DNA of 64,000 nucleotides from Pseudomonadales bacterium. GTDB lineage: Bacteria; Pseudomonadota; Gammaproteobacteria; Pseudomonadales; Ketobacteraceae. Below, one piece after another: positions 20,947-30,837 of this stretch. The notes beneath the pieces are model-generated. The model ran no database searches, was not told the origin of the DNA, and was given only the letters and a program-made list of their open reading frames with translations. Within the stretch, counting starts at the first letter, position 1; every line of letters begins with the position of its first letter. The position numbers and the translations under genes were made by a program. Where the stretch lies: positions 32,351 to 96,350 of the forward strand of contig NZXG01000021.1 of the NCBI GenBank assembly GCA_002701845.1. Direction: 5' to 3'.

Positions 20947-21813
20947 ATGTCGGCACCCTATTCCATCGTACAAATATCAGATACCCATTTTGGCACTGAG
21001 CGCAAACAGGTGATGCGGGCGCTGGAAGCCCGTATCAATGCCATCGAGCCACAACTGCTGATCATCAGCGGCGATATTACCCAACGGGCCCGCCCCTATC
21101 AGTTTCAGCGCGCCCACGAGTTTCTGCGCCGGCTGCGTTATGGCGCGCTGCTATGCGTTCCCGGTAACCACGACATCATGCCACTTTATTACCTGCCACT
21201 GCGGCTGATGACACCGAATTTACGTTACCACCGGCATATGAAACACTGGGAACAACGCCATTTTGAGGACCAGGGCGTGCGCATCATCGGTCTGGACAGT
21301 TGCAACCCCTGGCACTACAAAAACGGCCGCCTGTCCCAGAACCAACTCAGTACGGTGCAAAAACAATTGCGGGATACCCCCGATGACTGGCTGAAAATTC
21401 TGGTGGCACACCACCCCTTTGACGCCACCCGTCCCCACGATGAAGAGAACATCATGCCCCAGGCGGAAACGGCGTTGGAACACCTGGGCAAAGCCGGTGT
21501 TGACCTGGTAATGGGCGGCCACATTCATGTGCAGTTCTGCCGCAGTCTGCATCATCGTTATCCCAACCTGAGCCGCACCATGGCGGTGTGCCAGGCCGGC
21601 ACGGCGTTCTCTTCCCGGGTGCGGGCGGGCCTGCCCAATTCCTTTATGGAACTGAAACCCGGTGCACAAAAGCAGGACCTGCTGATCCAGCAATGGGACT
21701 TCGTGGAAGGCGAATGCGACTTTGAAGCCACGGCCCGGTTCCAGCCGCTGCAGCCTGAGGCGCAACAAAGCAACCCCTATGAGGAAGAGGCCGACACTCA
21801 GATCATCGAATAA
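20947..21813 (+). CDS. Calcineurin-like metallophosphoesterase
   Basis: The frame is open from ATG 20923; the internal ATG 20947 (MSAPYSIVQISDTHFG) places the first motif at the normal distance, but neither start has a strong ribosome site. All metal motifs are present: ISDTHFG, SGDITQRA, PGNHD, VAHHPFD and MGGHIHVQF. 288 residues from 20947. Related enzymes are cyclic-nucleotide or lipid phosphodiesterases. It follows the lipid kinase by about 25-50 bases, so the two are probably cotranscribed and act on related substrates; that is inference. Confidence 0.87.
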   Translation: MSAPYSIVQISDTHFGTERKQVMRALEARINAIEPQLLIISGDITQRARPYQFQRAHEFLRRLRYGALLCVPGNHDIMPLYYLPLRLMTPNLRYHRHMKHWEQRHFEDQGVRIIGLDSCNPWHYKNGRLSQNQLSTVQKQLRDTPDDWLKILVAHHPFDATRPHDEENIMPQAETALEHLGKAGVDLVMGGHIHVQFCRSLHHRYPNLSRTMAVCQAGTAFSSRVRAGLPNSFMELKPGAQKQDLLIQQWDFVEGECDFEATARFQPLQPEAQQSNPYEEEADTQIIE

Positions 21814-21821
21814 GGAGTTTC

Positions 21822-23258
21822 ATGTCCGCAACCGCTTATCGGCGCCGGATACCGGCGCCGCCCAAAGGACGCGACAAATTAAAATGGTACGGACCAGGCC
21901 TGCTGTGGATGCTGTCGGCCGTGGGCACCGGCTCCATCCTGTTCACCCCCAGAGTGGCGTCCGCTTACCAGTATCAATTGGCCTGGCTGCTGTTATTGGT
22001 GGTGTTCTTCATGTGGCTCATGATCCGGGAGATGGCCCGCTACTCCATCGTCAGCGGCGAGACCATGCTGGAAGGCATGTATCACTTGCCCGGCCCCCGC
22101 GGCTGGGCGGTATGGGTGATCTTTGTGCCGCAACTGCTGGCGGCGGCGGTGGGTATTGCCGGGCTCTCCGCCGTGGTGGGCAGCGCCCTGGGGGCCTTCC
22201 TGCCCGGGGGCGCCACCGTTTATGGCATTGTGGTGGTCGTGCTCAGTACCGCATTCACCGTCAGCGGGCAGTATCTCACCATTGAGAAATTCAGTCGGGT
22301 GATGGCGTTGCTGCTGATGCTGATGGTGATCGTTTCCGCGATCACGGTGTCCCCGGATCTTGCGGCCATCGGCGAGGGGCTGCTGCCGCAGTGGCCGGAG
22401 GACCCGGAACTGTATGTCATTCTGCCCTGGGTGGGCACTATCCTGGCCGGGTCGATGGGTATCGTCTGGTTCGGCTATTGGACCGCCACCCGCGGCTTCG
22501 GTGGCGGCCTGTGCAGCCGTGATGCCGACGACGAAATCCCCCAGGATACCCGGGAGGAACACGCCGCCAGTGAGCTGGGATCGGAGCGGGACGACACCCG
22601 CCGGGCCCGGGCCCGGGACTGGATCCGGATCATGACCGGCACCGCCACTTTGGGCGTAGTGGGCGGTCTGGTGGTGATCTTTGCCTTTATGATTCTGGGG
22701 GCCGAGTTGCTGGCGGCCAAGGGTATTATGCCCCAGGGTACGGACGTGGCAGTGGACCTGGCGCGACTGTTCTCCGAAGTCTGGGGCCCGGCGGGCAAAT
22801 TCCTGCTGCTGGCGGCCATGATTATCGCCCTGGGCGGCAGCGTCCTGGCCAACCAGGATGGCTGGGGCCGCAGCTTCGCCGACATCACATTAATTCTGTG
22901 TCGCCGCCGTCATACCGATAACGCCCCCTGGCTGGTGCGGCAGATGGAAACCCTGGAACGTCATACCGGCTGGACCATTTTCCAGCGCCGGCATTTGAAA
23001 CGGTTTTACATTGCACTGATCACCGGGATAATCCCGGTGGGCATATTGTTGGTGTTTTCCGACCCGGTGAAAGTGATGTCCGCCTCCGGCATTATCGCGG
23101 CGGCCCACACGCCTTTTATCGTGTTCACCGCACTCTGGGTGAATCGACGGCGGTTACCGGAAGGGTTGCAGCCTGGTCTGGCCACCACCCTGGCCATGGG
23201 GTTGGCGGGTTTGTTTTATCTGGGATTTGCGGTGGTGTATGTGGGACGCCTGTGGTAA
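21822..23258 (+). CDS. Nramp-related transporter without the canonical DPGN motif
   Basis: 478 residues with about eleven membrane segments and a central charged cytoplasmic loop (about residues 225-275, rich in D/E/R). The start, nine bases after the metallophosphoesterase with AAGGAG, is clear. KWYGPGLLWMLSAVGTGSIL aligns with the Nramp TM1, but the metal-binding DPGN is replaced by GTGS. It therefore belongs to the Nramp-related side branch, and transport of Mn2+/Fe2+ should not be assumed. Confidence 0.75.
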   Translation: MSATAYRRRIPAPPKGRDKLKWYGPGLLWMLSAVGTGSILFTPRVASAYQYQLAWLLLLVVFFMWLMIREMARYSIVSGETMLEGMYHLPGPRGWAVWVIFVPQLLAAAVGIAGLSAVVGSALGAFLPGGATVYGIVVVVLSTAFTVSGQYLTIEKFSRVMALLLMLMVIVSAITVSPDLAAIGEGLLPQWPEDPELYVILPWVGTILAGSMGIVWFGYWTATRGFGGGLCSRDADDEIPQDTREEHAASELGSERDDTRRARARDWIRIMTGTATLGVVGGLVVIFAFMILGAELLAAKGIMPQGTDVAVDLARLFSEVWGPAGKFLLLAAMIIALGGSVLANQDGWGRSFADITLILCRRRHTDNAPWLVRQMETLERHTGWTIFQRRHLKRFYIALITGIIPVGILLVFSDPVKVMSASGIIAAAHTPFIVFTALWVNRRRLPEGLQPGLATTLAMGLAGLFYLGFAVVYVGRLW

Positions 23259-23351
23259 CCGCTTGATCAGCCTCTAACGCCTTGTACCTCAACCGCGGCG
23301 AGGAGTATGCTCCAGGCCTTTGACTGCTTACCAAGTGCAAAGGAGAACCCG

Positions 23352-25124
23352 TTGCCGGATTCCACCGCTGTCACCTGGGCCCTGGGCCGGTTGCGCCCCT
23401 ATCGCCGGGCCATCCTGTTCAGCGTGCTGGGGCTGTTGATCACCGCCAGCACCACCCTGTCCATCGGCCAGGGTCTGCGACTGTTGATCGATCAGGGCAT
23501 TGCCACAGCCTCCACGGCACAGTTGCGGCACTACGTGATGCTGTTCGGGCTGCTGGTGTTGGTGCTGGCGGCTGGCACTTATTTACGTCATTACTGGGTA
23601 TCCTGGCTGGGGGAGCGGGTGGTGGCGGACATCCGGCGCCAGGTGTTCGATCATCTGTTGCATCTGCATCCAGGTTTTTTCGAGCAGAACCGGGCGCTGG
23701 AGATTCAATCCCGCCTCACCACCGATACCACGGTGATTCAGGCGGTGGTGGGTTCATCGGTGTCCATCGCCCTGCGCAATCTGGTGATGTTTGTGGGGGG
23801 GCTCATCTGGCTGTTTATCACCAACACCAAACTTACGTTGATTGTGGTGGTGGCGGTGCCCCTGGTGGTATCGCCGATCCTGTTGTTCGGGCGCCGGGTC
23901 CGGGGACTGTCCCGTGACAGTCAGGACCGGGTGGCGGAGGTGGGTGCCTACGTGGGGGAGATACTCGGCAATATCAAAACCGTGCAGGCCTATCATCACG
24001 AAGCCAATGACCGTAACGCCTTTAAAGCCCATGTGGAAAACGCGTTTCAGGTGGCGGTACGCCGCAATGTACAACGGGGGCTGTTGATCACCTCGGTGAT
24101 TCTGCTGGTGCTGGGGGCGGTGGCGCTGATGCTCTGGGTGGGGGGCCGGGATGTGATCCAGGGCCGGATCTCCGGTGGCGAGCTGGCGGCCTTTGTGTTC
24201 TACAGTGTGATCGTGGGTTCCGCGGTGGCCTCCATTTCCGAAGTGATCGGGGAATTACAGCGGGCCGCCGGCGCCACCCAACGGATTTACGAATTACTGC
24301 GCTGCGAACCGGACATTCAGGAGCCGGCGGTGCCCGCGCCCCTGCCACAGCCGCTGCGGGGCCAGATTGATCTGCGGGAGGTGACCTTTTGTTATGCCTC
24401 CCGCCCCGATAACCCGGCGCTGGAGGCACTCACCCTGCGGGTACGGGCGGGGGAGACGCTGGCATTGGTGGGGCCTTCCGGCGCCGGAAAGTCCACCCTG
24501 TTTGACCTGCTGTTGCGGTTTTACGATTGCCAAAGCGGGCGGATTGCCGTGGACGGCATCGATATCAGGACCCTGGCGCTGCGGGATTTGCGGGCCTGCT
24601 TTGCCATTGTCACCCAGGCCCCGGTGCTGTTCTACGGCAGCATTCTGGACAATATCCGTTACGGCCGCCCGGACGCTTCCCGCCAGGCGGTGGAGGAGGC
24701 GGCCAAGGCCGCCCACGCCCATGACTTTATCCAAACCCTGCCCCGCCAGTACGACACCCCGGTGGGAGATGCCGGCAGCGGCCTTTCCGGCGGCCAGAAA
24801 CAGCGCATCGCCATTGCCCGGGCACTGCTGGTGGACGCGCCGATCCTGCTGCTGGATGAAGCCACCAGCGCCCTGGATGCCCACAGCGAGCAACTGGTAC
24901 AGCAGGCCCTGGAGCGGTTAATGCAGGGCCGCACCACTCTGGTGATCGCCCACCGCCTGGCCACGGTGAAAAACGCCGACCGCATTGCGGTACTGAATCA
25001 GGGCCGGCTGGAAGCCATCGGTACCCATGAAGAACTGGAGCAGAGCAGTCCGCTGTATCAACGCCTGCACACATTGCAGTTCAAAACCGGATTCGACGTG
25101 CAGGCCAGTGGGGGCATTCCCTGA
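23352..25124 (+). CDS. ABC exporter (fused permease-ATPase)
   Basis: The frame is open from 23307, but TTG 23352 has AAAGGAG six bases upstream and starts the conserved part (LPDSTAVTWALGRLRPYRRA). About 590 residues: six-helix ABC transmembrane domain (about 15-310), then an ATPase domain with LALVGPSGAGKSTLFDLLL (Walker A), LSGGQKQRIAIARALL (signature) and PILLLDEATSALD (Walker B), plus the H-loop VIAHRLATV. It resembles MsbA/LagD-like half-exporters that work as homodimers. The substrate is unknown; it is not in an obvious operon with the NRPS two genes later. Confidence 0.93.
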   Translation: MPDSTAVTWALGRLRPYRRAILFSVLGLLITASTTLSIGQGLRLLIDQGIATASTAQLRHYVMLFGLLVLVLAAGTYLRHYWVSWLGERVVADIRRQVFDHLLHLHPGFFEQNRALEIQSRLTTDTTVIQAVVGSSVSIALRNLVMFVGGLIWLFITNTKLTLIVVVAVPLVVSPILLFGRRVRGLSRDSQDRVAEVGAYVGEILGNIKTVQAYHHEANDRNAFKAHVENAFQVAVRRNVQRGLLITSVILLVLGAVALMLWVGGRDVIQGRISGGELAAFVFYSVIVGSAVASISEVIGELQRAAGATQRIYELLRCEPDIQEPAVPAPLPQPLRGQIDLREVTFCYASRPDNPALEALTLRVRAGETLALVGPSGAGKSTLFDLLLRFYDCQSGRIAVDGIDIRTLALRDLRACFAIVTQAPVLFYGSILDNIRYGRPDASRQAVEEAAKAAHAHDFIQTLPRQYDTPVGDAGSGLSGGQKQRIAIARALLVDAPILLLDEATSALDAHSEQLVQQALERLMQGRTTLVIAHRLATVKNADRIAVLNQGRLEAIGTHEELEQSSPLYQRLHTLQFKTGFDVQASGGIP

Positions 25125-25172
25125 GCGGGCAGGAGCCTGTTAAGCTCAGACCCAGCGCAGTGGAGTTATCTC

Positions 25173-26669
25173 ATGCATATTCCGTTTAAACATGCTTATG
25201 CCCAGTTACCCGCGGCCAGTTTCGAAAAACTGCCCCCGCGCCCGGTGCGGGATCCGCAGTTGATTCGCTTCAACTATGCCCTGGCGGCGGAGCTGAATAT
25301 CGAACTGGAGGACGCGGACCCGGCGCACCTGGCTCAGGTGTTTGCCGGCAACCGCCTGCCGGACAATGCCGAGCCCCTGGCCATGGCCTATTGCGGCCAC
25401 CAGTTCGGTCAGCTCAATCCCCAACTGGGGGACGGCCGGGCCATTCTGCTGGGGGACGTGATCGATCGTCAGGGCCAGCTGCGGGATATTCAACTCAAGG
25501 GCTCCGGTCGCACTCCGTTTTCCCGCGGCGGCGATGGTCGCTGTCCGCTGGGACCGGCGCTGCGGGAGTATATTCTGTGCGAGGCCATGCATGCCCTGGG
25601 GGTCCCCACCACCCGGGCCCTGGCGGTGGTGGCCAGCGGCGAACCGGTGATGCGCCGGGAGCCAGAGCCCGGGGCGGTATTTACCCGGGTGGCGGCCAGC
25701 CACATCCGGGTGGGCACACTACAGTACTTTGCTCTGAACCAGGATCTGGTCACCCTGCAGGCACTGGCGGACCACAGCCTGGAGCGCCACTATCCGGAAC
25801 TGGATCGAACCGCGGAAGATCGCTATGTACAGCTGTTCGCGGCAGTGTGCGAACGCCAGGCACAACTGATCGCCCGCTGGATGGAGCTGGGCTTTATTCA
25901 CGGTGTAATGAACACCGACAATATGACGCTAAGCGGCGAAACCATCGATTACGGACCCTGTGCGTTTATGGACGTCTACCGGGCCGATCAGGTGTACAGT
26001 TCCATCGACCAGTTTGGCCGCTACGCCTATCGCAACCAGCCGGCCATCGGCCAGTGGAATCTGGCCCGGCTGGCGGAAGCCCTGCTGCCCCTGTTTCCCG
26101 GTGACGACGAGCAGCGGGTGGAGCTGGCCATGAATGTGCTGAACCGGTTTCCCCAATGGCAACAGCAGGCCTGGGAAACCGCCATGGTGAAAAAACTGGG
26201 ATTCCCGGAGCCAGAGGACGGCGACCGGGATCTGGTGGAAGAGGGGCTGGTCCTGCTGGAGCAGAGCGGACTGGATTACACCCTGTTCTGGCGCCGACTA
26301 AGCCAGCTGACGGAGCCCGGGGCATCCCGGCAGCCGGTGTTGGAGTTATTGACACTGCCTGGAGCCACTGACTCGAAAACCCAGCAACAAGCGCTGGAGC
26401 AGTGGCTGGACCAATGGCAGCAAAACCTGACCCGACGGGAACACCCGGCCACCGCCCGCCACCGGATGGAGCGGGCCAGCCCGGCCCTGATTCCCCGGAA
26501 TCACCGGGTGGCGGAGGCCATCAGCGCCGCAGAGCAGGGGGACTATTCGGTGTTTGAAACCCTGGTGCAGGCCCTGGCGGACCCCTGGTCCGAGCTGCCC
26601 CGCTATCAGCATCTGCAGCACCCACCGGCGCCAGAGGAACGAATCCTGCATACTTTTTGTGGCACCTGA
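25173..26669 (+). CDS. selO: Protein adenylyltransferase SelO
   Basis: 498 residues, close to E. coli YdiU in length. Typical blocks: AYCGHQFGQLNPQLGDGRA, QLKGSGRTPFSRGGDGRCPL, GVPTTRALAVVASG, FIHGVMNTDNM and DYGPCAFMDVY. SelO is a pseudokinase-fold enzyme that transfers AMP to proteins in redox homeostasis. The C-terminus ends TFCGT then TGA, with Cys in the region where eukaryotic members carry selenocysteine; nothing suggests the final TGA is recoded. It stands alone between the ABC exporter and the NRPS. Confidence 0.96.
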   Translation: MHIPFKHAYAQLPAASFEKLPPRPVRDPQLIRFNYALAAELNIELEDADPAHLAQVFAGNRLPDNAEPLAMAYCGHQFGQLNPQLGDGRAILLGDVIDRQGQLRDIQLKGSGRTPFSRGGDGRCPLGPALREYILCEAMHALGVPTTRALAVVASGEPVMRREPEPGAVFTRVAASHIRVGTLQYFALNQDLVTLQALADHSLERHYPELDRTAEDRYVQLFAAVCERQAQLIARWMELGFIHGVMNTDNMTLSGETIDYGPCAFMDVYRADQVYSSIDQFGRYAYRNQPAIGQWNLARLAEALLPLFPGDDEQRVELAMNVLNRFPQWQQQAWETAMVKKLGFPEPEDGDRDLVEEGLVLLEQSGLDYTLFWRRLSQLTEPGASRQPVLELLTLPGATDSKTQQQALEQWLDQWQQNLTRREHPATARHRMERASPALIPRNHRVAEAISAAEQGDYSVFETLVQALADPWSELPRYQHLQHPPAPEERILHTFCGT

Positions 26670-26877
26670 GGGAACAGGCAACGCAATCCAACAGGGAAAG
26701 TAGACCCAGCTCCCGCCATGTCTGGCCGTGGCAGGTTGACCCAGGTCATACTCCGGACCTTTGCCGGGTATCCGCCGGGGACGATCTCTGGTAATCCTTA
26801 CAACGACGGATCGGATGAATTGATCATTGGTTTGTTGCCAGGTTGCACTTTTTCGGGGCTAATACAACGGTGTTTCA

Positions 26878-29800
26878 TTGACCACGACTCATTTTCTCAA
26901 TGCCGCCGCCGAGACGGCGGGAGTGGATGCCGACAGCGCGCCGCTTACCGGGGTACAGCAGGGGATGCTGGTATCGGGTCTGGGCTATCCCGCCCAGGGT
27001 TTCGAATTCGAGCAGCTGCAGTGGGAAATCCAGGGGCCACTGCAGGTGGACTGTCTGGCCAGGGCCTGGGAGCTGGTATACCAGCGGCACGATGCCCTGA
27101 ACCTGGAAGTGCATTGGCGGGGACGGGAGCTGCCGGAGCAGCGCGTCTCTCACACCCAACCCAGGCTGGCGCTGGAGGTGGTGGAAGACACCGACCTCCA
27201 GCAACGGGCCCATACCCTGAAGGGATTCCTGACCCGGGACCGGCGGCTGGCGCCGGCGGCGGATCAGCCCCCCCTGTCCCGGCTGACGTTACTGCGCTTT
27301 GCCGAGGACGATCATGTGCTGGTATGGTCTTTCCTCCACCTGATACTTGATGGCCGCTCCATTGCTCAGGTGCTGGACGAAGTGGCCCAGGCCTACCTGG
27401 CCCTGTGCCGTCAGCAAACCCCTGAGCTGCCTCCGGCCTCCAGCTTTCTCCGCCACGCCCGGCAACGGTACACCCAAACCACGGTGGACCCGGATTTCTG
27501 GCGCGACTATCTGCAGGGCTTCCAGCAGCCCAACCCTCTCCCCACCGACCCCTCTGCCACGGCGGACAGGGAGCAGCGCGGCTATTGTGCCAGCCTGCAA
27601 TTGCCCGAGGATCTGAGCGGACAACTGCAACAGGCCGCCGCCAATCTGGGAATCTCCCTGAATAATCTGCTGCAGGGCGCCTGGGCCCAGGTGCTGGCCA
27701 ACCAGACCAGTGACGACGATCTGGTGTTCGGCAATATCCGCAGCTGCCGGCACGGCATCCAAGCCACCGCCTGCGGCATGTTTATGAACCTATTGCCGCT
27801 GCGGGTGCAACTGCGCCCGGGCGCTACCCCCCGCCAGATACTGGAACAGGTGCGAGAGGCCCAGCAACAAATGCGAACCCGGGAACTGACCCCGTTACAG
27901 GAGATTTCCGGGCTGCTGGATATCAATACGGAATCCCCCCTGTTCGCCACCCTGCTGGTGTACGATCGTGATCCGGTTTGGGGCCGGGCCGCGCAGCGTC
28001 TGGGGCCGGGCCATCGGTTCGTGCTCCATGAACAACCCCGCTGGCCCGTGAGTGTCAGTGTCACCGGCACTGACCAGTTGCAGATCCGCCTGATGGTGGA
28101 TACTGACCGCCTTTCCCCCGGTTATGCCGAGCGCCTGACCCGGCAATTGGAGCGGGCCCTGGAACTCTATGCCCGCGCGCCGGACACACCACTGACGGCC
28201 CTGGACTGGCTGCCGCTCAGCGAACGGGACGCCACCGTCCACAGGCTCAACGCCACTACCCGGGATCTTCCCCACCGCACCACCCTGCACGCCCTGGCCC
28301 AGGCCAGCGCCCTGGCCAATCCGGCGGCGCCGGCCGTCATCACCGCCCGGGGCAGCCACAGTTACCGGGAGCTGGACGCCTATGCCAACCGCATTGCCCG
28401 TCAGCTACAGCAATGGGGCGTGGTGGCGGGTTCCCGGGTGGCGGTCCGGGTGGAGCGGGGCTTCGAGCTGGCGGCGGCACTGCTGGGGGCCATGAAAGCC
28501 GGCGCCGCCTACGTGCCCCTGGATATGGCCTGGCCCCCGGAACGGGTTCAGGCCATTGTAACCGCAGTGGAACCGGCGGCGGTGATCACCTGTAGCACCG
28601 GCGCGGAAACGCCATTGCTGGCGGGCCGTACCCTGGATCTGCGGCAGGCGGCCTCCGCTCTCGATGCCCTGCCGGATACCCCGGTGGAAAGCGCGACCAC
28701 CCCCGACGATCTGGCCTATATCATCTTCACGTCCGGCTCCACCGGCCAGCCCAAGGGCGTTATGGTGTCCCATGCCGCCGCCGCCAACACCGTTCTGGAC
28801 TGCAATGAACGCTTTGCGGTAAGTACCTCCGACCGCATTTTCGGTATTTCCTCCTGTGCCTTTGATCTCTCGGTCTACGATTATTTTGGGGCTTTCGCCG
28901 CCGGCGCCGCGGTGGTGATCTGCCCCGCCGCAGCCACCCGGGACCCGGGGGTCTGGCGGCAGCTGATTGCGGCCCACCGGGTCACCCTGTGGAACTCGGT
29001 ACCGGCGCTGGCGGAAATGCTGATTGAAGGGCTGACCGGCGCCGCCCCCCAACTGCAAAGCCTGCGCCTGGTGATGATGAGCGGTGACTGGATTCCCCTG
29101 GATTTGCCCAGCCGGCTGCGGGAAACCTTACCCGCCGCGGAGCTGTACAGCCTGGGGGGCGCCACCGAGGCCGCCATCTGGTCCATCATTCATCCCATTA
29201 CCACACTTAACCCCCGGCTGCACTCCATCCCCTACGGCCGGCCCATGGCCAATCAAAGCTGGTACGTACTGGACCCGGAACTGCGCCCCTGCCCCACCCT
29301 GGTGGCCGGGGATTTGTACATCGGCGGGGTGGGGCTGGCCCGGGGTTACTGGCGTGACCCCGAGCGCACCGGCAAGGCCTTTATCCAGCACCCGGAGTTC
29401 GGCCCCCTTTATCGTACCGGTGACCGGGGCCGCCATCTGGGGGATGGCACCCTGGAGTTTCTGGGCCGGGTGGATAATCAGGTAAAGCTGCACGGTTACC
29501 GTATCGAGCTGGGGGAAATCGAATCCCTGGCCAGTCAATTACCCTGGGTGCAGCGCTGCGTAACCGCGGTCAGGCATGGTGATCGCGGTCAACCCTGGCT
29601 GGCGGCCTGGGTGCTGTGTGACGGCGATGGGTTTGACCCTCAGGCCCTGCTGCAACACTGGCAGGCCCGGCTGCCGGAGTACATGATTCCCCGCACCCTC
29701 CAGCCCATCAGTCAGCTACCCCTGAGCGCCAATGGCAAAGTGGATCTGGGGGCACTGCCGGACCCCGCACCCAATGACCCAACCGGGGCCCCCACGACGA

Positions 29801-30825
29801 CAGTCGACCCGCACCAGTGGCACCCCTGGGAACAGCGGCTGGCCGGCTTATGGGAGCGCCTGCTGGGTCAATACCCGGCGGGGCCCGAAAGTTCCTTCTT
29901 CGATTACGGCGGCAACAGTCTGCTGGCGCTGCGGCTGGTGGCCCTGGTGGAAAAAGAATTCGGCCGCCAGGTGCCGCCGGGGGCTGTGTTCGAGTTTCCC
30001 GGTCTGCGCCAGTTCCGATTGATGCTGGAGCGGGACCGCATGGTGGATGAACTGTTGATCCCCCTGCAGACCCAGGGTCATCGCCCAGCCTTCTTCCTGA
30101 TTGCCGAGTATTTTGATATCGGCCGCCACATGACCCCGGATCAGCCGCTGTATGGCATCCCGTTGGGAGCCTCCATTCTGCTGGAACAACCGGAACTGGA
30201 TTATCCGGCCCTGGCGCGGCTGTGCCTCAAAGCCATGCGCCGGGTGGCACCGGAAGGGCCCTATTATCTGGGAGGCCATTGTTTTGGCGCGGTGGTGGCG
30301 TTTCAGGTGGCCATGGAATTACAACGGCTGGGAGAAGCCGTAAACTACCTGGCCCTGCTGGACCCACCGGTGCCGGCGGGCATTGATGCCCCGCCTCAGG
30401 ATCCCCTGGACCGGCTGCGCTACCACTGGCACCGCAGCCGGCACCTGGGTCCGGTGGGGGCACTGCCCTACCTCACCCGCAGCCTGGGCAATTTGTTCGG
30501 GCAATGGTGGAAAGCGGCCAGGGGCCTGGCGCCGGGACGGGTATTGGCGGCCTTTACGCCGGAAACCCTGGCGGTGAACACCCACATGATTCTGGCCCAA
30601 CACGGCTACTATCGCTTTAAGCCGGACCAGGACCCCCGCCTGGCCTGGGGGCAGTGGTGCGGCGAGCTCACCGTCAACGATTCCCCGGGGGACCACGTGA
30701 CCTTCTGCCGCGAACCCCAGGTGCAGGCACTGGCCCGTTATCTGTGCCAGGCATTGGCCGAGGTTGAGGCAACGGGTCCCGCACCGCTGCCGGAGCTCGA
30801 CGGCGAGGCCCCGGCGCCGCAGTAG
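26878..30825 (+). CDS. Single-module NRPS (C-A-PCP-TE), predicted cysteine-activating
   Basis: 1315 residues from TTG 26878 with no good ribosome site. Condensation domain (about 15-450): the active-site motif reads FLHLILDG, keeping the second His (154) and DG but with Leu for the first His. Adenylation domain (about 475-970): IIFTSGSTGQPKG, YRTGDRG, GYRIELGEIE, NGKVD. By hand alignment to GrsA the ten-residue code is D-L-Y-N-M-S-L-I-W-K, one change from the known cysteine code DLYNLSLIWK. Carrier domain FDYGGNSLLAL (Ser about 1014). Thioesterase with GGHCFGA (Cys 1135 in place of Ser), LLDPP and GDHVTF. The product is unknown. Confidence 0.9.
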   Translation: MTTTHFLNAAAETAGVDADSAPLTGVQQGMLVSGLGYPAQGFEFEQLQWEIQGPLQVDCLARAWELVYQRHDALNLEVHWRGRELPEQRVSHTQPRLALEVVEDTDLQQRAHTLKGFLTRDRRLAPAADQPPLSRLTLLRFAEDDHVLVWSFLHLILDGRSIAQVLDEVAQAYLALCRQQTPELPPASSFLRHARQRYTQTTVDPDFWRDYLQGFQQPNPLPTDPSATADREQRGYCASLQLPEDLSGQLQQAAANLGISLNNLLQGAWAQVLANQTSDDDLVFGNIRSCRHGIQATACGMFMNLLPLRVQLRPGATPRQILEQVREAQQQMRTRELTPLQEISGLLDINTESPLFATLLVYDRDPVWGRAAQRLGPGHRFVLHEQPRWPVSVSVTGTDQLQIRLMVDTDRLSPGYAERLTRQLERALELYARAPDTPLTALDWLPLSERDATVHRLNATTRDLPHRTTLHALAQASALANPAAPAVITARGSHSYRELDAYANRIARQLQQWGVVAGSRVAVRVERGFELAAALLGAMKAGAAYVPLDMAWPPERVQAIVTAVEPAAVITCSTGAETPLLAGRTLDLRQAASALDALPDTPVESATTPDDLAYIIFTSGSTGQPKGVMVSHAAAANTVLDCNERFAVSTSDRIFGISSCAFDLSVYDYFGAFAAGAAVVICPAAATRDPGVWRQLIAAHRVTLWNSVPALAEMLIEGLTGAAPQLQSLRLVMMSGDWIPLDLPSRLRETLPAAELYSLGGATEAAIWSIIHPITTLNPRLHSIPYGRPMANQSWYVLDPELRPCPTLVAGDLYIGGVGLARGYWRDPERTGKAFIQHPEFGPLYRTGDRGRHLGDGTLEFLGRVDNQVKLHGYRIELGEIESLASQLPWVQRCVTAVRHGDRGQPWLAAWVLCDGDGFDPQALLQHWQARLPEYMIPRTLQPISQLPLSANGKVDLGALPDPAPNDPTGAPTTTVDPHQWHPWEQRLAGLWERLLGQYPAGPESSFFDYGGNSLLALRLVALVEKEFGRQVPPGAVFEFPGLRQFRLMLERDRMVDELLIPLQTQGHRPAFFLIAEYFDIGRHMTPDQPLYGIPLGASILLEQPELDYPALARLCLKAMRRVAPEGPYYLGGHCFGAVVAFQVAMELQRLGEAVNYLALLDPPVPAGIDAPPQDPLDRLRYHWHRSRHLGPVGALPYLTRSLGNLFGQWWKAARGLAPGRVLAAFTPETLAVNTHMILAQHGYYRFKPDQDPRLAWGQWCGELTVNDSPGDHVTFCREPQVQALARYLCQALAEVEATGPAPLPELDGEAPAPQ

Positions 30826-30837
30826 GGGGTCTTCGTC

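Noticed and set aside
26660..26669. Selenocysteine at the SelO C-terminus
   Set aside because: The reading frame ends TFCGT-TGA with Cys present and nothing conserved after the TGA.
26718..27350. Plus-strand open frame across the NRPS start
   Set aside because: Out of frame with the NRPS, low-complexity Gly/Ala/Pro composition and no ribosome site.
27331..27357. NRPS first domain as a heterocyclisation (Cy) domain, suggested by the Cys code
   Set aside because: Cy domains need DxxxxD; here the first Asp position is Leu and the motif is closer to HHxxxDG with the second His kept.
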